Shown in pieces: positions 1 to 8,497 of a stretch of 36,176 nt of DNA. This DNA is from Streptomyces adustus (lineage in GTDB: Bacteria; Actinomycetota; Actinomycetes; Streptomycetales; Streptomycetaceae), in contig NZ_VJZD01000080.1 of the NCBI RefSeq assembly GCF_009377175.1, positions 1 through 36,176 on the forward strand. Reading direction: 5' to 3'. The notes beneath the pieces are model-generated. The model did no database searches. It worked only from the letters and a program-made list of their open reading frames with translations, and was not told the DNA's origin. Each line of letters opens with the position of its first letter. Within the stretch, counting starts at the first letter, position 1. The position numbers and the translations under genes were made by a program.

Positions 1-516
1 CGGGCCGGCCGTCGCGCCGGAGGCGGCGGCCGTCACCGGGGCGGACGGGGAGGCGGACGCGGTGGCCGTCACCGGGGCGGACGAGGAGACGGACGCGGAG
101 GCGGCCACCTCCGGCGGGCGCAGCGCGAGGGGGAGTTCGGCGGAGGACTGCCGGGGCGCGGCCGAGGGGACACCCTTCACGGTGCCGTCCCGGTTCAGGA
201 AGGCCGGGTCGCCGCCGGGGACCATGCCGAGCTCGCGGGCACGGCGCTGGAGGGCGTCGGGGGCGGAGTAGGAGTCCACGTCCCGTTGGAGCGCCTGTTC
301 CTCGTCGGTGAGGTTCTTGGTGTCGGTCTTGAGGTCGTCCAGCCTGAACGAGCCTTCGCTGAGCGCCGAGTTCAGCACGAGGAGACCGATGAGGCCACCG
401 CCGAGCAGCAGGACGACGAGAAGGACGAACGGGGTCCGGGCCGCCCGGGCCCGGCCCGCGGGAAACAGCCGCGCGAGCCGGGCGGCCCGCCCCTTCAGCT
501 CGGGTTTCCTGCTCAC
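1..516 (-). CDS. ftsL: Cell division protein FtsL (C-terminus cut by window edge)
   Basis: Bitopic septal protein that acts with DivIC/FtsB in the divisome and links it to the septal peptidoglycan synthase. Reading from a GTG at 514-516, the product begins VSRKPELKGRAARLARLF, a basic cytoplasmic segment. One strong membrane helix follows at about residues 29-49 (FVLLVVLLLGGGLIGLLVL). Next comes a short coiled-coil-like region (LDDLKTDTKNLTDEEQALQ) with RARELGMVPGGDPAFL, the typical FtsL/septum-formation-initiator ending. The extracellular tail is Ala/Ser/Pro/Thr-rich and partly duplicated. The gene lies 71 nt after the rsmH stop in the usual dcw order; ftsI would be expected just outside the window. 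The GTG start is my choice, with only a weak AAAGGG before it. At least 172 codons are present. Identity is inferred from architecture and position. Confidence 0.85.
   Translation of the reverse strand, partial: MSRKPELKGRAARLARLFPAGRARAARTPFVLLVVLLLGGGLIGLLVLNSALSEGSFRLDDLKTDTKNLTDEEQALQRDVDSYSAPDALQRRARELGMVPGGDPAFLNRDGTVKGVPSAAPRQSSAELPLALRPPEVAASASVSSSAPVTATASASPSAPVTAAASGATAGP
28..99 (-). repeat. 36-nt tandem duplication inside ftsL
   Basis: Two adjacent 36-nt units at 28-63 and 64-99 match at 33 of 36 positions; both begin GGCCGTCACCGGGGCGGACG on the plus strand. The unit is a multiple of three, so the ftsL frame is kept and an SAPVTA-type Ala/Ser/Pro/Thr motif is doubled in the extracellular tail. 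This looks like recent slippage in a disordered linker. Confidence 0.85.
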
Positions 517-587
517 GCGCCCTTTGCCCGGTGGGATCGCGGATCCGGGTCCGCGGCCGGGCCGGCCGGGCCGCCGCTGCGCCGGCG

Positions 588-1544
588 TCACTCGACGTCC
601 TCCCGGATGCGCTCGGCCCCGCGCAGGCGGGCCGGGGCGGCCCGCCGGTTCTCGGCGACCTCCGCCTCGGTGGGAAGCTCGGCGCCGCGCGTCAGCAGCT
701 TGAGCCGGGGCTGGTAGCGCTCGGGCACGACCGGCAGCCCGGGCGGCGCGGTGGTCGCGGCGCCGGCCGCGAACACCTGCTTGACCAGGCGGTCCTCCAG
801 CGAGTGGTACGACAGGACGGCGATCCGGCCGCCCACGGCGAGCGACTTCACGGCCGCCGGGATCGCCCGTTCCAGGACGGACAGTTCGCCGTTGACCTCG
901 ATCCGCAGGGCCTGGAAGGTGCGCTTGGCCGGGTTGCCGCCGGTGCGCTTGGCGGCCTGCGGCAGCGCGTCCCGGATCAGCTCCACCAGCCGTGCGCTGT
1001 TGCTGAACGGCTCCTTCTCGCGCTCGCGCACGACGGCGCTCACGATCCGCTTGGCCTGCTTCTCCTCGCCGTAGGCCCGCAGGATCCGGACGAGTTCGCC
1101 GGCCGGGTAGGTGTTGAGGACCTCGGCGGCGCTCATGCCGGTCGTCTGGTCCATCCGCATGTCGAGCGGGGCGTCCTGGGCGTAGGCGAAGCCGCGGTCG
1201 GCCTCGTCGAGTTGCATGGAGGAGACGCCGAGGTCGAACAGGACGCCCTGGACGCGGGGGATGCCGAGCCGGTCGAGGACGTCGGGGAGTTCGTCGTAGA
1301 CCGCGTGCACCAGGGTGGCGCGTTCGCCGAAGGGGGCGAGCCGCTCGCCGGACAGGCGCAGGGCCTCCTTGTCGCGGTCGAGGGCGACGAGCCGGGCTTC
1401 GGGGAACTGCGTCAGCAGGGCCTCGCTGTGTCCGCCGAGGCCGAGGGTGCAGTCGACGACCACCGCTCCCGGCCGCCCGAGCGCGGGGGCCAACAGGTCC
1501 AGGCACCGCTGGAGCATCACCGGGACGTGTCGACTCTGGCTCAA
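588..1544 (-). CDS. rsmH: 16S rRNA (cytosine1402-N4)-methyltransferase RsmH (MraW)
   Basis: Transfers a methyl group from SAM to N4 of C1402 in 16S rRNA at the P-site. The 318-residue length is normal for the family. Visible marks are RHVPVMLQRCLDLL at the N-terminus, the SAM-binding loop DCTLGLGGHSEALL (about residues 31-44), LDRDKEAL, FDLGVSSMQLDEADRGFAY, the DMRMD segment, KRTFQALRIEVNGEL and SYHSLEDRLVKQVF. The start is a TTG: GAGAGG lies 5 nt before it and the product then begins MSQSRHVPVML, as in other Streptomyces. It is the first dcw gene here, with ftsL following on the same strand. A sigma70-like promoter about 180 nt upstream gives it a long leader. I see no mraZ upstream. Confidence 0.97.
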   Translation of the reverse strand: MSQSRHVPVMLQRCLDLLAPALGRPGAVVVDCTLGLGGHSEALLTQFPEARLVALDRDKEALRLSGERLAPFGERATLVHAVYDELPDVLDRLGIPRVQGVLFDLGVSSMQLDEADRGFAYAQDAPLDMRMDQTTGMSAAEVLNTYPAGELVRILRAYGEEKQAKRIVSAVVREREKEPFSNSARLVELIRDALPQAAKRTGGNPAKRTFQALRIEVNGELSVLERAIPAAVKSLAVGGRIAVLSYHSLEDRLVKQVFAAGAATTAPPGLPVVPERYQPRLKLLTRGAELPTEAEVAENRRAAPARLRGAERIREDVE

Positions 1545-1721
1545 GGGGCCCTCTCAGGTCCGGCGCGGCCCACGCACCGCCGGGTCCCCACCCTCCCCCC
1601 AGCCGGGAGCGGGAGGAGGCCGAGCCGTACGTACGCGCCGCGCACGTGGGGAGATCTCCGGACAGCGCGCCGGGGTCTTCGGGGGTATCCATGCGGCAGT
1701 GAGGGTGTCGCCTCCCGCCTT
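1545..1721 (-). promoter_or_regulatory. Long rsmH 5' leader, candidate mraW RNA motif
   Basis: If transcription starts just downstream of the -10 at 1728-1733, rsmH has a leader of about 177 nt. It contains no credible ORF on either strand. It holds locally complementary G-rich and C-rich blocks, including the self-complementary GGAGATCTCC at about 1651-1660. A structured 'mraW' RNA motif has been described upstream of actinobacterial mraW genes, and position and size fit it here. I could not align the consensus, so this is inference from location. The spacer between rsmH and the carbonic anhydrase gene (1545-1868) holds this leader, the rsmH promoter and the carbonic anhydrase control region. 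Confidence 0.35.
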
Positions 1722-1727
1722 CGCGTC

Positions 1728-1755
1728 ACTTTAGTCCACCGTGTGGCCCGGTCAA
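1728..1755 (-). promoter_or_regulatory. Candidate sigma70-type promoter for rsmH/dcw
   Basis: On the minus strand, TTGACC (1750-1755) is followed after 16 nt by TAAAGT (1728-1733). Both hexamers are close to the housekeeping consensus, and the stretch is noticeably more AT-rich than its surroundings. It points into the rsmH leader. Confidence 0.55.
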
Positions 1756-1842
1756 TCAACCGGCCTGCGCGTCGCGTGCCGGGGTGCGTACGAAGCGGCA
1801 AACCGGGGAAAATCACCCCGGCGGAGGCACAGGCACCACCTG

Positions 1843-1858
1843 TGTGGGTTAGCTCACA
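1843..1858. promoter_or_regulatory. CRP-like palindrome before the carbonic anhydrase gene
   Basis: TGTGG-GTTAGC-TCACA has one mismatch to the CRP-type TGTGA-N6-TCACA. It ends 10 nt before the ATG at 1869 and directly abuts the Shine-Dalgarno AAGAGGA. A separate hairpin, CCGGGG-aaaatca-CCCCGG, lies at 1803-1821. Streptomyces encode a Crp protein that binds GTG-N7-CAC-like sites, so cAMP-Crp or a related regulator could act here. This is a single-site match, so chance is not excluded. Confidence 0.35.
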
Positions 1859-1868
1859 AGAGGACACA

Positions 1869-2477
1869 ATGGATCTTATTTCCCCCTCTCACATCGCGAC
1901 GGGACCGGCTGTGACCAGTACGGTCATAACCATGACGCCTTCTGCATCGGTTCCCACCGGCTCCGGGCCGGCCATATCCGGCGGTACCGTGACCGACCGC
2001 CTGGTCGAGGCGAACGGCCAGTACGCCGCCGCGTTCACCGACCCCGGCATGGACGCCCGTCCCGTCCTGCGTGTCGCCGTCGTGGCCTGCATGGACGCCC
2101 GTCTCGACCTGCACGCAGCGCTCGGCCTGAATCTGGGCGACTGCCACACCATCCGCAACGCCGGCGGTGTGGTCACCGACGACGTGATCCGCTCCCTCAC
2201 CATCAGTCAGCGCGCGCTGGGCACCAGCAGCGTGGTGCTCATCCACCACACCGGCTGTGGTCTGGAGACCCTCACCGAGGAGTTCCGCCACGATCTGGAG
2301 ATGGAGGTCGGCCAGCGCCCCGCCTGGGCGGTGGAGGCGTTCCGGGACGTCGAGCAGGACGTGCGCCAGTCGATGCAGCGCGTGCGCACCTCGCCGTTCC
2401 TGCTGCACACCGACGACGTGCGCGGCTTCGTCTTCGATGTGAAGACCGGCCTGCTGCGTGAGACGGACCCGGCCTAG
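1869..2477 (+). CDS. Beta-class carbonic anhydrase
   Basis: Interconverts CO2 and bicarbonate in the cytoplasm. The product has 202 residues. The zinc-site signature is clear: CMDARLD (Cys74, with the Asp76/Arg78 dyad), then HHTGCG (His127, Cys130), and TIRNAGG at 94-100. The short form without extra N-terminal helices resembles the compact actinobacterial beta-CAs such as Rv1284. The first 40 or so residues are Ser/Thr/Pro-rich and poorly conserved in appearance. ATG 1869 is preferred because AAGAGGA precedes it by about 4 nt; a later in-frame ATG (1932) would remove most of the low-complexity N-terminus. It diverges from rsmH and is followed after 192 nt by the moxR operon. A CRP-like palindrome overlaps its translation start region. 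Confidence 0.9.
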   Translation: MDLISPSHIATGPAVTSTVITMTPSASVPTGSGPAISGGTVTDRLVEANGQYAAAFTDPGMDARPVLRVAVVACMDARLDLHAALGLNLGDCHTIRNAGGVVTDDVIRSLTISQRALGTSSVVLIHHTGCGLETLTEEFRHDLEMEVGQRPAWAVEAFRDVEQDVRQSMQRVRTSPFLLHTDDVRGFVFDVKTGLLRETDPA

Positions 2478-2518
2478 CCCCGTATCAACCCCCGTAAGCC
2501 CCGACATATCGCAGCCAG

Positions 2519-2527
2519 TTGTCCACA
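2519..2527 (+). other. Perfect DnaA-box sequence
   Basis: TTGTCCACA is the preferred DnaA-binding 9-mer of Streptomyces. It is a single copy in the 192-nt spacer between the carbonic anhydrase gene and moxR. A one-mismatch copy, TTGTCCACC, lies at 9367-9375. There is no cluster, so this is not an origin; a role in titrating DnaA or in regulation is conceivable. Confidence 0.4.
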
Positions 2528-2669
2528 GGCGAGTGACACGAATCGGTAACGGCGGCAAGAATGCAGGGGTGATGTCGCGTGGAACCCTTCCGCGCGGCGT
2601 CCGTTTTCGGGGTGGGCCGGTCCGCGTCACGGTGCGTCGGCCCGGAAAGTACGGGCCGAGGAGGGCCGG

Positions 2670-3706
<1,037 letters not shown>

Positions 3707-3707
<1 letters not shown>

Positions 3708-5089
3708 TGACCTCCGGGGGGACGGGCCACACGGACGCCGACCGGGGGCAGCAGGGAGGCATCCGCGCGGCCCTGGCGGGGCTGACCACCCGCGGCCGCT
3801 CGTTCCTGGCCGCCGGGGTCGCGGCCGCCGTCTGCGCCTATGTCCTGGGACAGGCCGACCTGCTGCGGGTCGGCCTGCTCCTCGCGGTGCTGCCGCTGGT
3901 CTGCACGGCCGTGCTGCACCGCACGCGCTACCGGGTGGCCGGCAGCCGCCGGCTCGCCCCCGCGCGGGTGCCCGCGAGCAGCGAGGCCCGGGTCCATCTG
4001 CGGATGGACAACGTCTCCAGGCTGCCCACCGGCCTGCTCATGCTCCAGGACCGGGTGCCGTACGTGCTCGGCCCGCGTCCCCGCTTCGTGCTGGACCGGG
4101 TGGAGGCGGGCGGCCGCCGCGAGGTGTCCTACCGGGTCCGCTCCGACCTGCGCGGCCGCTATCCGCTGGGCCCCCTGCAACTGCGGCTGACCGACCCGTT
4201 CGGGATGTGCGAGCTCACCCGGTCCTTCTCGGCGCACGACATCCTGACCGTCACCCCGCGCGTGACATCGCTGCCGCCGGTCCGGCTGACCGGCGAGGCG
4301 AAGGGGTACGGCGACGGACGCCAGCGGTCGCTGGCACTGGCCGGCGAGGACGACGTGATCCCGCGCGGCTACCGCCACGGCGACGACCTGCGCCGCGTGC
4401 ACTGGCGCTCCACCGCGCGCTACGGCGAGCTGATGGTGCGCCGCGAGGAGCAGCCGCAGCGCGCGCGCTGCACGGTGCTCCTCGACACCCGGGGCCTCGC
4501 CTTCCACGGCGCCGGTCCCGACTCGGCCTTCGAGTGGGCCGTCGCGGGCGCCGCGTCGGTCCTGGTCCACATGCTGGAGCGGGGCTTCTCCGTGCGGCTG
4601 GTCACGGACGACGGCAGGGCGGTGCCGAGCGAGGGCGCGGACGGCTTCGCGGCCGCCGGCCAGGAGTCGGCGGAAGCGGCCGGGCTGATGATGGACACGC
4701 TGGCGGTGATCGACCACTCGGACGGCACGGACCTGTCCCGGGCGTACGACCTGCTGCGCGGCGGGAACGAGGGACTGCTGGTGGCGTTCTTCGGCGAGCT
4801 CGACGAGGAACAGGCGGCGGTGGCCGCCAAGATGCGCCGGCGCAGCGGTGCCGCGCTCGCCTTCCTGGTGGACGGCGACACCTGGGGGCCCGGGACACCG
4901 GACGGGCCCGGCCCGGCGGGCGGGCGGCAGGAGCGGCTGCGGACCCTGCGCGAGGCGGGCTGGACGGCCCTGAGCGCGCCGCGGGGCGCCCTGCTGGAGG
5001 ACCTCTGGCGTCAGGCGGACCGGGATCGCGCCCATCTCGCCGCCACGGGCGCGACGGGCGCGACGACCGGTGGGGAGAGCGGGTCATGA
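3707..5089 (+). CDS. DUF58 domain-containing membrane protein
   Basis: Partner of MoxR in the widespread MoxR-DUF58-transglutaminase cassette. Two hydrophobic helices lie near the N-terminus (about residues 28-66, including SFLAAGVAAAVCAYVLG and VGLLLAVLPLVCTAVL). A beta-rich segment follows, then the DUF58 signature at about residues 212-246 (IPRGYRHGDDLRRVHWRSTA) and a von Willebrand A-like region beginning CTVLLDTRGLAF. Length is 460 residues. I choose ATG 3707 over GTG 3704: the Shine-Dalgarno GGAGG at 3697-3701 is 5 nt from the ATG but only 2 nt from the GTG. The stop overlaps the next ATG by four bases (ATGA). Molecular function is not established for the family. Confidence 0.93.
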
Positions 5090-7593
5090 GCGGGCGGGCA
5101 CGACTGACACTCTGCGCCTGGGCGGCCACGCTGCTCGCGGCGAGCGCCCTGCTGCCCCTGGTCGACTCGGTCGGCTGGCTGCTGGAGGCCGCCGTCCTGC
5201 TGGCGATCCAGTCGGGCGTGGGCGCGGCCACCCGCCGGGTACCGCTGGCCCGGACGCTGACCGTGCTGGCCCAGGTCCTGGTCACGCTGGTGCTGCTGAC
5301 CCTGCTCTTCGCCCGGCAGCAGTCCCTGGGCGGGCTGCTGCCCGGCCCGGACACCTTCCGCACCTTCGGCGAGCTGTTCCGGTCGGGCATCGAGGACGTG
5401 GGGCGGTACGCGATACCGGCCCCGCTGTCCGACGGCATCCGGCTGATGCTCGTCGGCGGTGTGCTGGTGATCGGGCTGCTGGTGGACACCGTCGCGGTGA
5501 CCTTCCGCAGCGCGGCCCCGGCCGGTCTGCCGCTGCTGGCGCTGTACTCGGTGGCCGCGGGCATCTCGGACGGCACCGCCGACTGGTTCTTCTTCCTGCT
5601 CGCGGCGGCCGGCTATCTGGTGCTGCTGCTGTCCGAGAGCCGGGAGCGTCTCTCCCAGTGGGGCCGGGTCTTCGGCGGGACACCGCGCACCCCGGGCGGC
5701 GAGTCCGGCCCCTCGGCACCGGTGCGCACCGGCCGGCGGATCGGCGCCGTCTCGCTCGGCATCGCCCTGGCGGTACCGCTGCTGCCGCTGCCCGCGATAC
5801 AGGACGGCCTGCTGGACAGTGCCAGGACCGGGGTGGGCACGGGCATCGGGGACGGCACTGCCGCGGCGGTGAACCCGCTGGTGGCGCTGAAGGACAGCCT
5901 GAACGTGCAGAAGGACCGCACGGTGCTGGTGCTGCGCACCAACAACCCGACCCTCTCCGACATGTATCTGCGGATCTTGTCCCTGGACGCGTTCGACGGC
6001 ACCACCTGGACGTCCTCGAAGCGACCCGAAGTCGCCGTGCCGGACGAGCTGCCCACGCCGACCGGGCTGGGCGCCGACGTGAGACGGGCGGAGATCACGA
6101 CCCGGATCTCGGCCGCCAGCTGGTACGCCCAGGGCTGGCTGCCGATGCCGTACCCGCCGAGCGCCGTGACCGTCAAGGGCAACTGGCGCTACGAGCCCGA
6201 GACCATGACGCTCGTCGGCCATCGCGGCCAGACCACCGGCGGCGCGAGCTACGAGGTGAAGAGCCTGGAGGTGCTGCCGACGGCCGAGCAGCTCGCCGCG
6301 TCGCCGCTGGCGCCCGAAGGGCTGCGCGAGGAGTACACGAAGGTGCCGGAATCGCTGCCTTCGGTGGTGGCGCGCACCGCCCGCACGATCACCGACGGCG
6401 CGGTGACCGACTACGCGAAGGCGGTCAAGCTCCAGGACTACTTCGCCGTCGATGGCGGCTTCCAGTACAACACCGAGGTCAAGGTCGGCACCGGCCCCAA
6501 CGCGATAGCCCGCTTCCTGGAGGACAAGGAGGGCTTCTGCGAACACTTCTCCTTCGCGATGGCCGCGATGGCCCGCACGCTGGGCATTCCGGCCCGGGTC
6601 GCGGTGGGCTTCGCGCCGGGCTCCCTCCAGTCGGACGGCTCGGTGTCGGTGGGGCTGAAGGACGCGCACGCCTGGCCCGAGCTGTACTTCCAGGGCGTGG
6701 GCTGGACCCGCTTCGAGCCGACGCCCACCCGGGGCTCGGCGCCGTCGTACACCCAGCCGGAGTCGTCCGGGAGCAGCACTCCCGACGAGCCGCAGGCGAG
6801 CCGTTCGGCGGGCTCGGCGGCGTCCGACGCGCCTGCGCCGAGCACGAGCTGCTCGGCGCAGGACAAGAAGCTGGAGGGCTGTGCGGGGGCGCTGCCCGCG
6901 GACTCGGCGCGGCAGGACGGCGGCGGCGGTCACTGGTACGAGACCGTGGGCTGGATCCTGCTGGGGCTGGCCGTGGTGGCGGTTCCGCTGTCGCCGATGC
7001 TGTGGCGGCTCAGACGCCGGTCGGTGCGGCTGGGCTCGGCCCGGCACGCCCCGTCCGCGCCGGGCGCGGCCCCGCCCGGCGGCCCGGGGCACGCCGGTGC
7101 GCAGCACACCGACGAGCTGGACATGACGGTGCTGTCGCCGGACGGGACGGGGTCCCGGCAGGCCGGCGCGATCGCCACCGGGCAGGTCCTGGCCGCCTGG
7201 CGCGAGCTCACCGACACGGCCTGGGACTACGGCATCGTGCCGGACGACGCGCTCACACCGCGCAGGGCGGCCACCCGGATCGTGCGGCTGGCGCATCTGG
7301 AGGAGCCCGCGGCCGGGTCGGTGCACCGGGTGGCGTCGGCCGTGGAGCAGGTGCTGTACGCGCCGCAGCCGCGGGCCGAGCCCGGTCTGGCCGGGGACGT
7401 GCGCGTGCTGCGGACGGCGCTGCGGGCGCGGGCGAGCCGGACCGCCCGGGTGCGGGCGCTTCTCGCGCCCCGGTCCGCCGTACGCGTGGTGTGGGACCTC
7501 GGCAACCGCTGGGCGGAGCTGCGCTCGGGCTGGGCCGCGCGGTGGACGGACGTGATGCATCGTCGCCGGCCCTCCGGGGAGCAGAGCGGCTGA
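5086..7593 (+). CDS. Transglutaminase-like membrane protein (TgpA family, DUF3488/DUF4129)
   Basis: An 835-residue membrane protein with an extracytoplasmic transglutaminase/protease-like domain. Order: about six N-terminal membrane helices (DUF3488-like, residues 1-250), an extracellular part with the catalytic core (EGFCEHFSF with Cys485; DAHAWPEL with His528; FEPTP with Glu544 at the usual acidic position), a Ser/Pro/Ala-rich linker, a last helix at about 617-640, and a cytoplasmic DUF4129-like tail. The start overlaps the DUF58 stop (ATGA). The third triad residue appears as Glu in FEPTP rather than Asp, which is common in actinobacterial members. It is likely to act on cell-envelope proteins, but the substrate is unknown. 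A strong hairpin follows the stop within 4 nt. Confidence 0.93.
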   Translation: MSGRARLTLCAWAATLLAASALLPLVDSVGWLLEAAVLLAIQSGVGAATRRVPLARTLTVLAQVLVTLVLLTLLFARQQSLGGLLPGPDTFRTFGELFRSGIEDVGRYAIPAPLSDGIRLMLVGGVLVIGLLVDTVAVTFRSAAPAGLPLLALYSVAAGISDGTADWFFFLLAAAGYLVLLLSESRERLSQWGRVFGGTPRTPGGESGPSAPVRTGRRIGAVSLGIALAVPLLPLPAIQDGLLDSARTGVGTGIGDGTAAAVNPLVALKDSLNVQKDRTVLVLRTNNPTLSDMYLRILSLDAFDGTTWTSSKRPEVAVPDELPTPTGLGADVRRAEITTRISAASWYAQGWLPMPYPPSAVTVKGNWRYEPETMTLVGHRGQTTGGASYEVKSLEVLPTAEQLAASPLAPEGLREEYTKVPESLPSVVARTARTITDGAVTDYAKAVKLQDYFAVDGGFQYNTEVKVGTGPNAIARFLEDKEGFCEHFSFAMAAMARTLGIPARVAVGFAPGSLQSDGSVSVGLKDAHAWPELYFQGVGWTRFEPTPTRGSAPSYTQPESSGSSTPDEPQASRSAGSAASDAPAPSTSCSAQDKKLEGCAGALPADSARQDGGGGHWYETVGWILLGLAVVAVPLSPMLWRLRRRSVRLGSARHAPSAPGAAPPGGPGHAGAQHTDELDMTVLSPDGTGSRQAGAIATGQVLAAWRELTDTAWDYGIVPDDALTPRRAATRIVRLAHLEEPAAGSVHRVASAVEQVLYAPQPRAEPGLAGDVRVLRTALRARASRTARVRALLAPRSAVRVVWDLGNRWAELRSGWAARWTDVMHRRRPSGEQSG

Positions 7594-7596
7594 CCG

Positions 7597-7624
7597 GGTG
7601 GGCCGGCCGCACGGCCGGCCCACC
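7597..7624 (+). terminator. Hairpin after the moxR operon
   Basis: A 13-bp GC-only stem (GGTGGGCCGGCCG / CGGCCGGCCCACC) with a 2-nt centre starts 4 nt after the transglutaminase stop. There is no U-tract, as is usual for Streptomyces terminators. Confidence 0.65.
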
Positions 7625-7774
7625 GGGCCGCACCTGGCCACGAGGTCACCCGGACGCTGGAGCGGCCGGGCGGCGGGTGCTGCGAGGCGGCGGCCCGGCG
7701 GGCACGGGGCGACGGGGGCGACGGGAACGGCGGTCCTGGGCCACGCCGTCGGGAGCACGACCCGATGAACATGA

Positions 7775-7812
7775 CCGAGGGGGTGACCACCGTGCGGTGG
7801 TCACCCCCTCGG
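7775..7812. terminator. Bidirectional terminator between convergent genes
   Basis: A perfect 17-bp stem (CCGAGGGGGTGACCACC and its complement) around the loop GTGC lies between the plus-strand transglutaminase gene and the minus-strand DUF3040 gene, 26 nt beyond the DUF3040 stop. It is the strongest hairpin in the window and would serve both directions. Confidence 0.8.
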
Positions 7813-7837
7813 GGATGCTCTGAGAACTGTCGGAACC

Positions 7838-8230
7838 TCAGTGGCCCTGCTCGTCACGGCGCCGCTGCCAGCGCTGTTCGATGCGGTCCATCATGGACCG
7901 CTTGGCTCGTGCCTGACGGCGGGCCTGTGGCCCGGCCCCGGCAGGCTGTTCGCCGGGCTTGGGGGCCTTGCGCCAGCCGGTCACGGCGAGCACCGCGCAC
8001 CCCAGCATGACGAGGAAGCCCACCACACTCAGCCAGACCTGCTTGGCGACCATTCCGGCCATGAGGAGCGCAATACCTACGAGGAAGCCCGCGACCGCCT
8101 GGTAGACCCGCCGCCGGGTGTACGTACGCAGCCCGCTTCCCTCAAGCGCCGACGCGAACTTGGGATCTTCGGCGTACAGCGCTCGCTCCATCTGCTCGAG
8201 CATGCGCTGCTCGTGCTCCGAGAGCGGCAC
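7838..8230 (-). CDS. DUF3040 domain-containing membrane protein
   Basis: Small actinobacterial membrane protein of unknown function (130 residues). It begins MPLSEHEQRMLEQMERALYA, the characteristic DUF3040 N-terminus (an amphipathic segment with an LSEHE motif). Two adjacent membrane helices follow (about residues 43-60 and 66-84), then a basic cytoplasmic tail rich in Arg, Lys and Gln. The GTG at 8230 is supported by GAGGAGG just upstream. It is transcribed alone; the next gene on the same strand is 267 nt upstream, and a 17-bp terminator hairpin lies after its stop. Its position downstream of the dcw genes suggests a constitutive envelope role, but that is inference. Confidence 0.9.
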   Translation of the reverse strand: MPLSEHEQRMLEQMERALYAEDPKFASALEGSGLRTYTRRRVYQAVAGFLVGIALLMAGMVAKQVWLSVVGFLVMLGCAVLAVTGWRKAPKPGEQPAGAGPQARRQARAKRSMMDRIEQRWQRRRDEQGH

Positions 8231-8497
8231 GGAGTCCTCCTCATCGTGCAGTCGCCGGGGCGACCCGGGGGGTCCCTTCAGGATAGGCAGGGAATCGCCC
8301 CCGTGAAACCCGCCCCTCTACACCAATTGGCCAACCAGAATCCGGCATGAACGTTCGGGCTCGCTGAGGCTTCCATTCCCCGGCGGCCGCCCCGTCATGC
8401 CGGGTGGTCTGCCTCGATCATACGGCGGACAGCGCCCGAACGGGGGGCCTGTGGCGTACTCCATCTGCGGCCAAGCCCCTGATCAGCGGTGCACCGC

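Noticed and set aside
5011..7823. Very long open frames on both strands over the transglutaminase gene (more than 900 codons each)
   Set aside because: They mirror the real gene in other frames, a normal effect of about 72% GC with G/C-rich third positions. They show Arg/Ala/Pro/Gly-rich translations without any domain, while the 5086-7593 frame has helices and the catalytic Cys/His.
8280..8345. Possible tRNA or tRNA remnant on the minus strand
   Set aside because: GATTCTGGTT, TGGTGTA and AATTGG resemble tRNA(Gln) words, but their order is wrong and no acceptor stem or T-arm can be formed.
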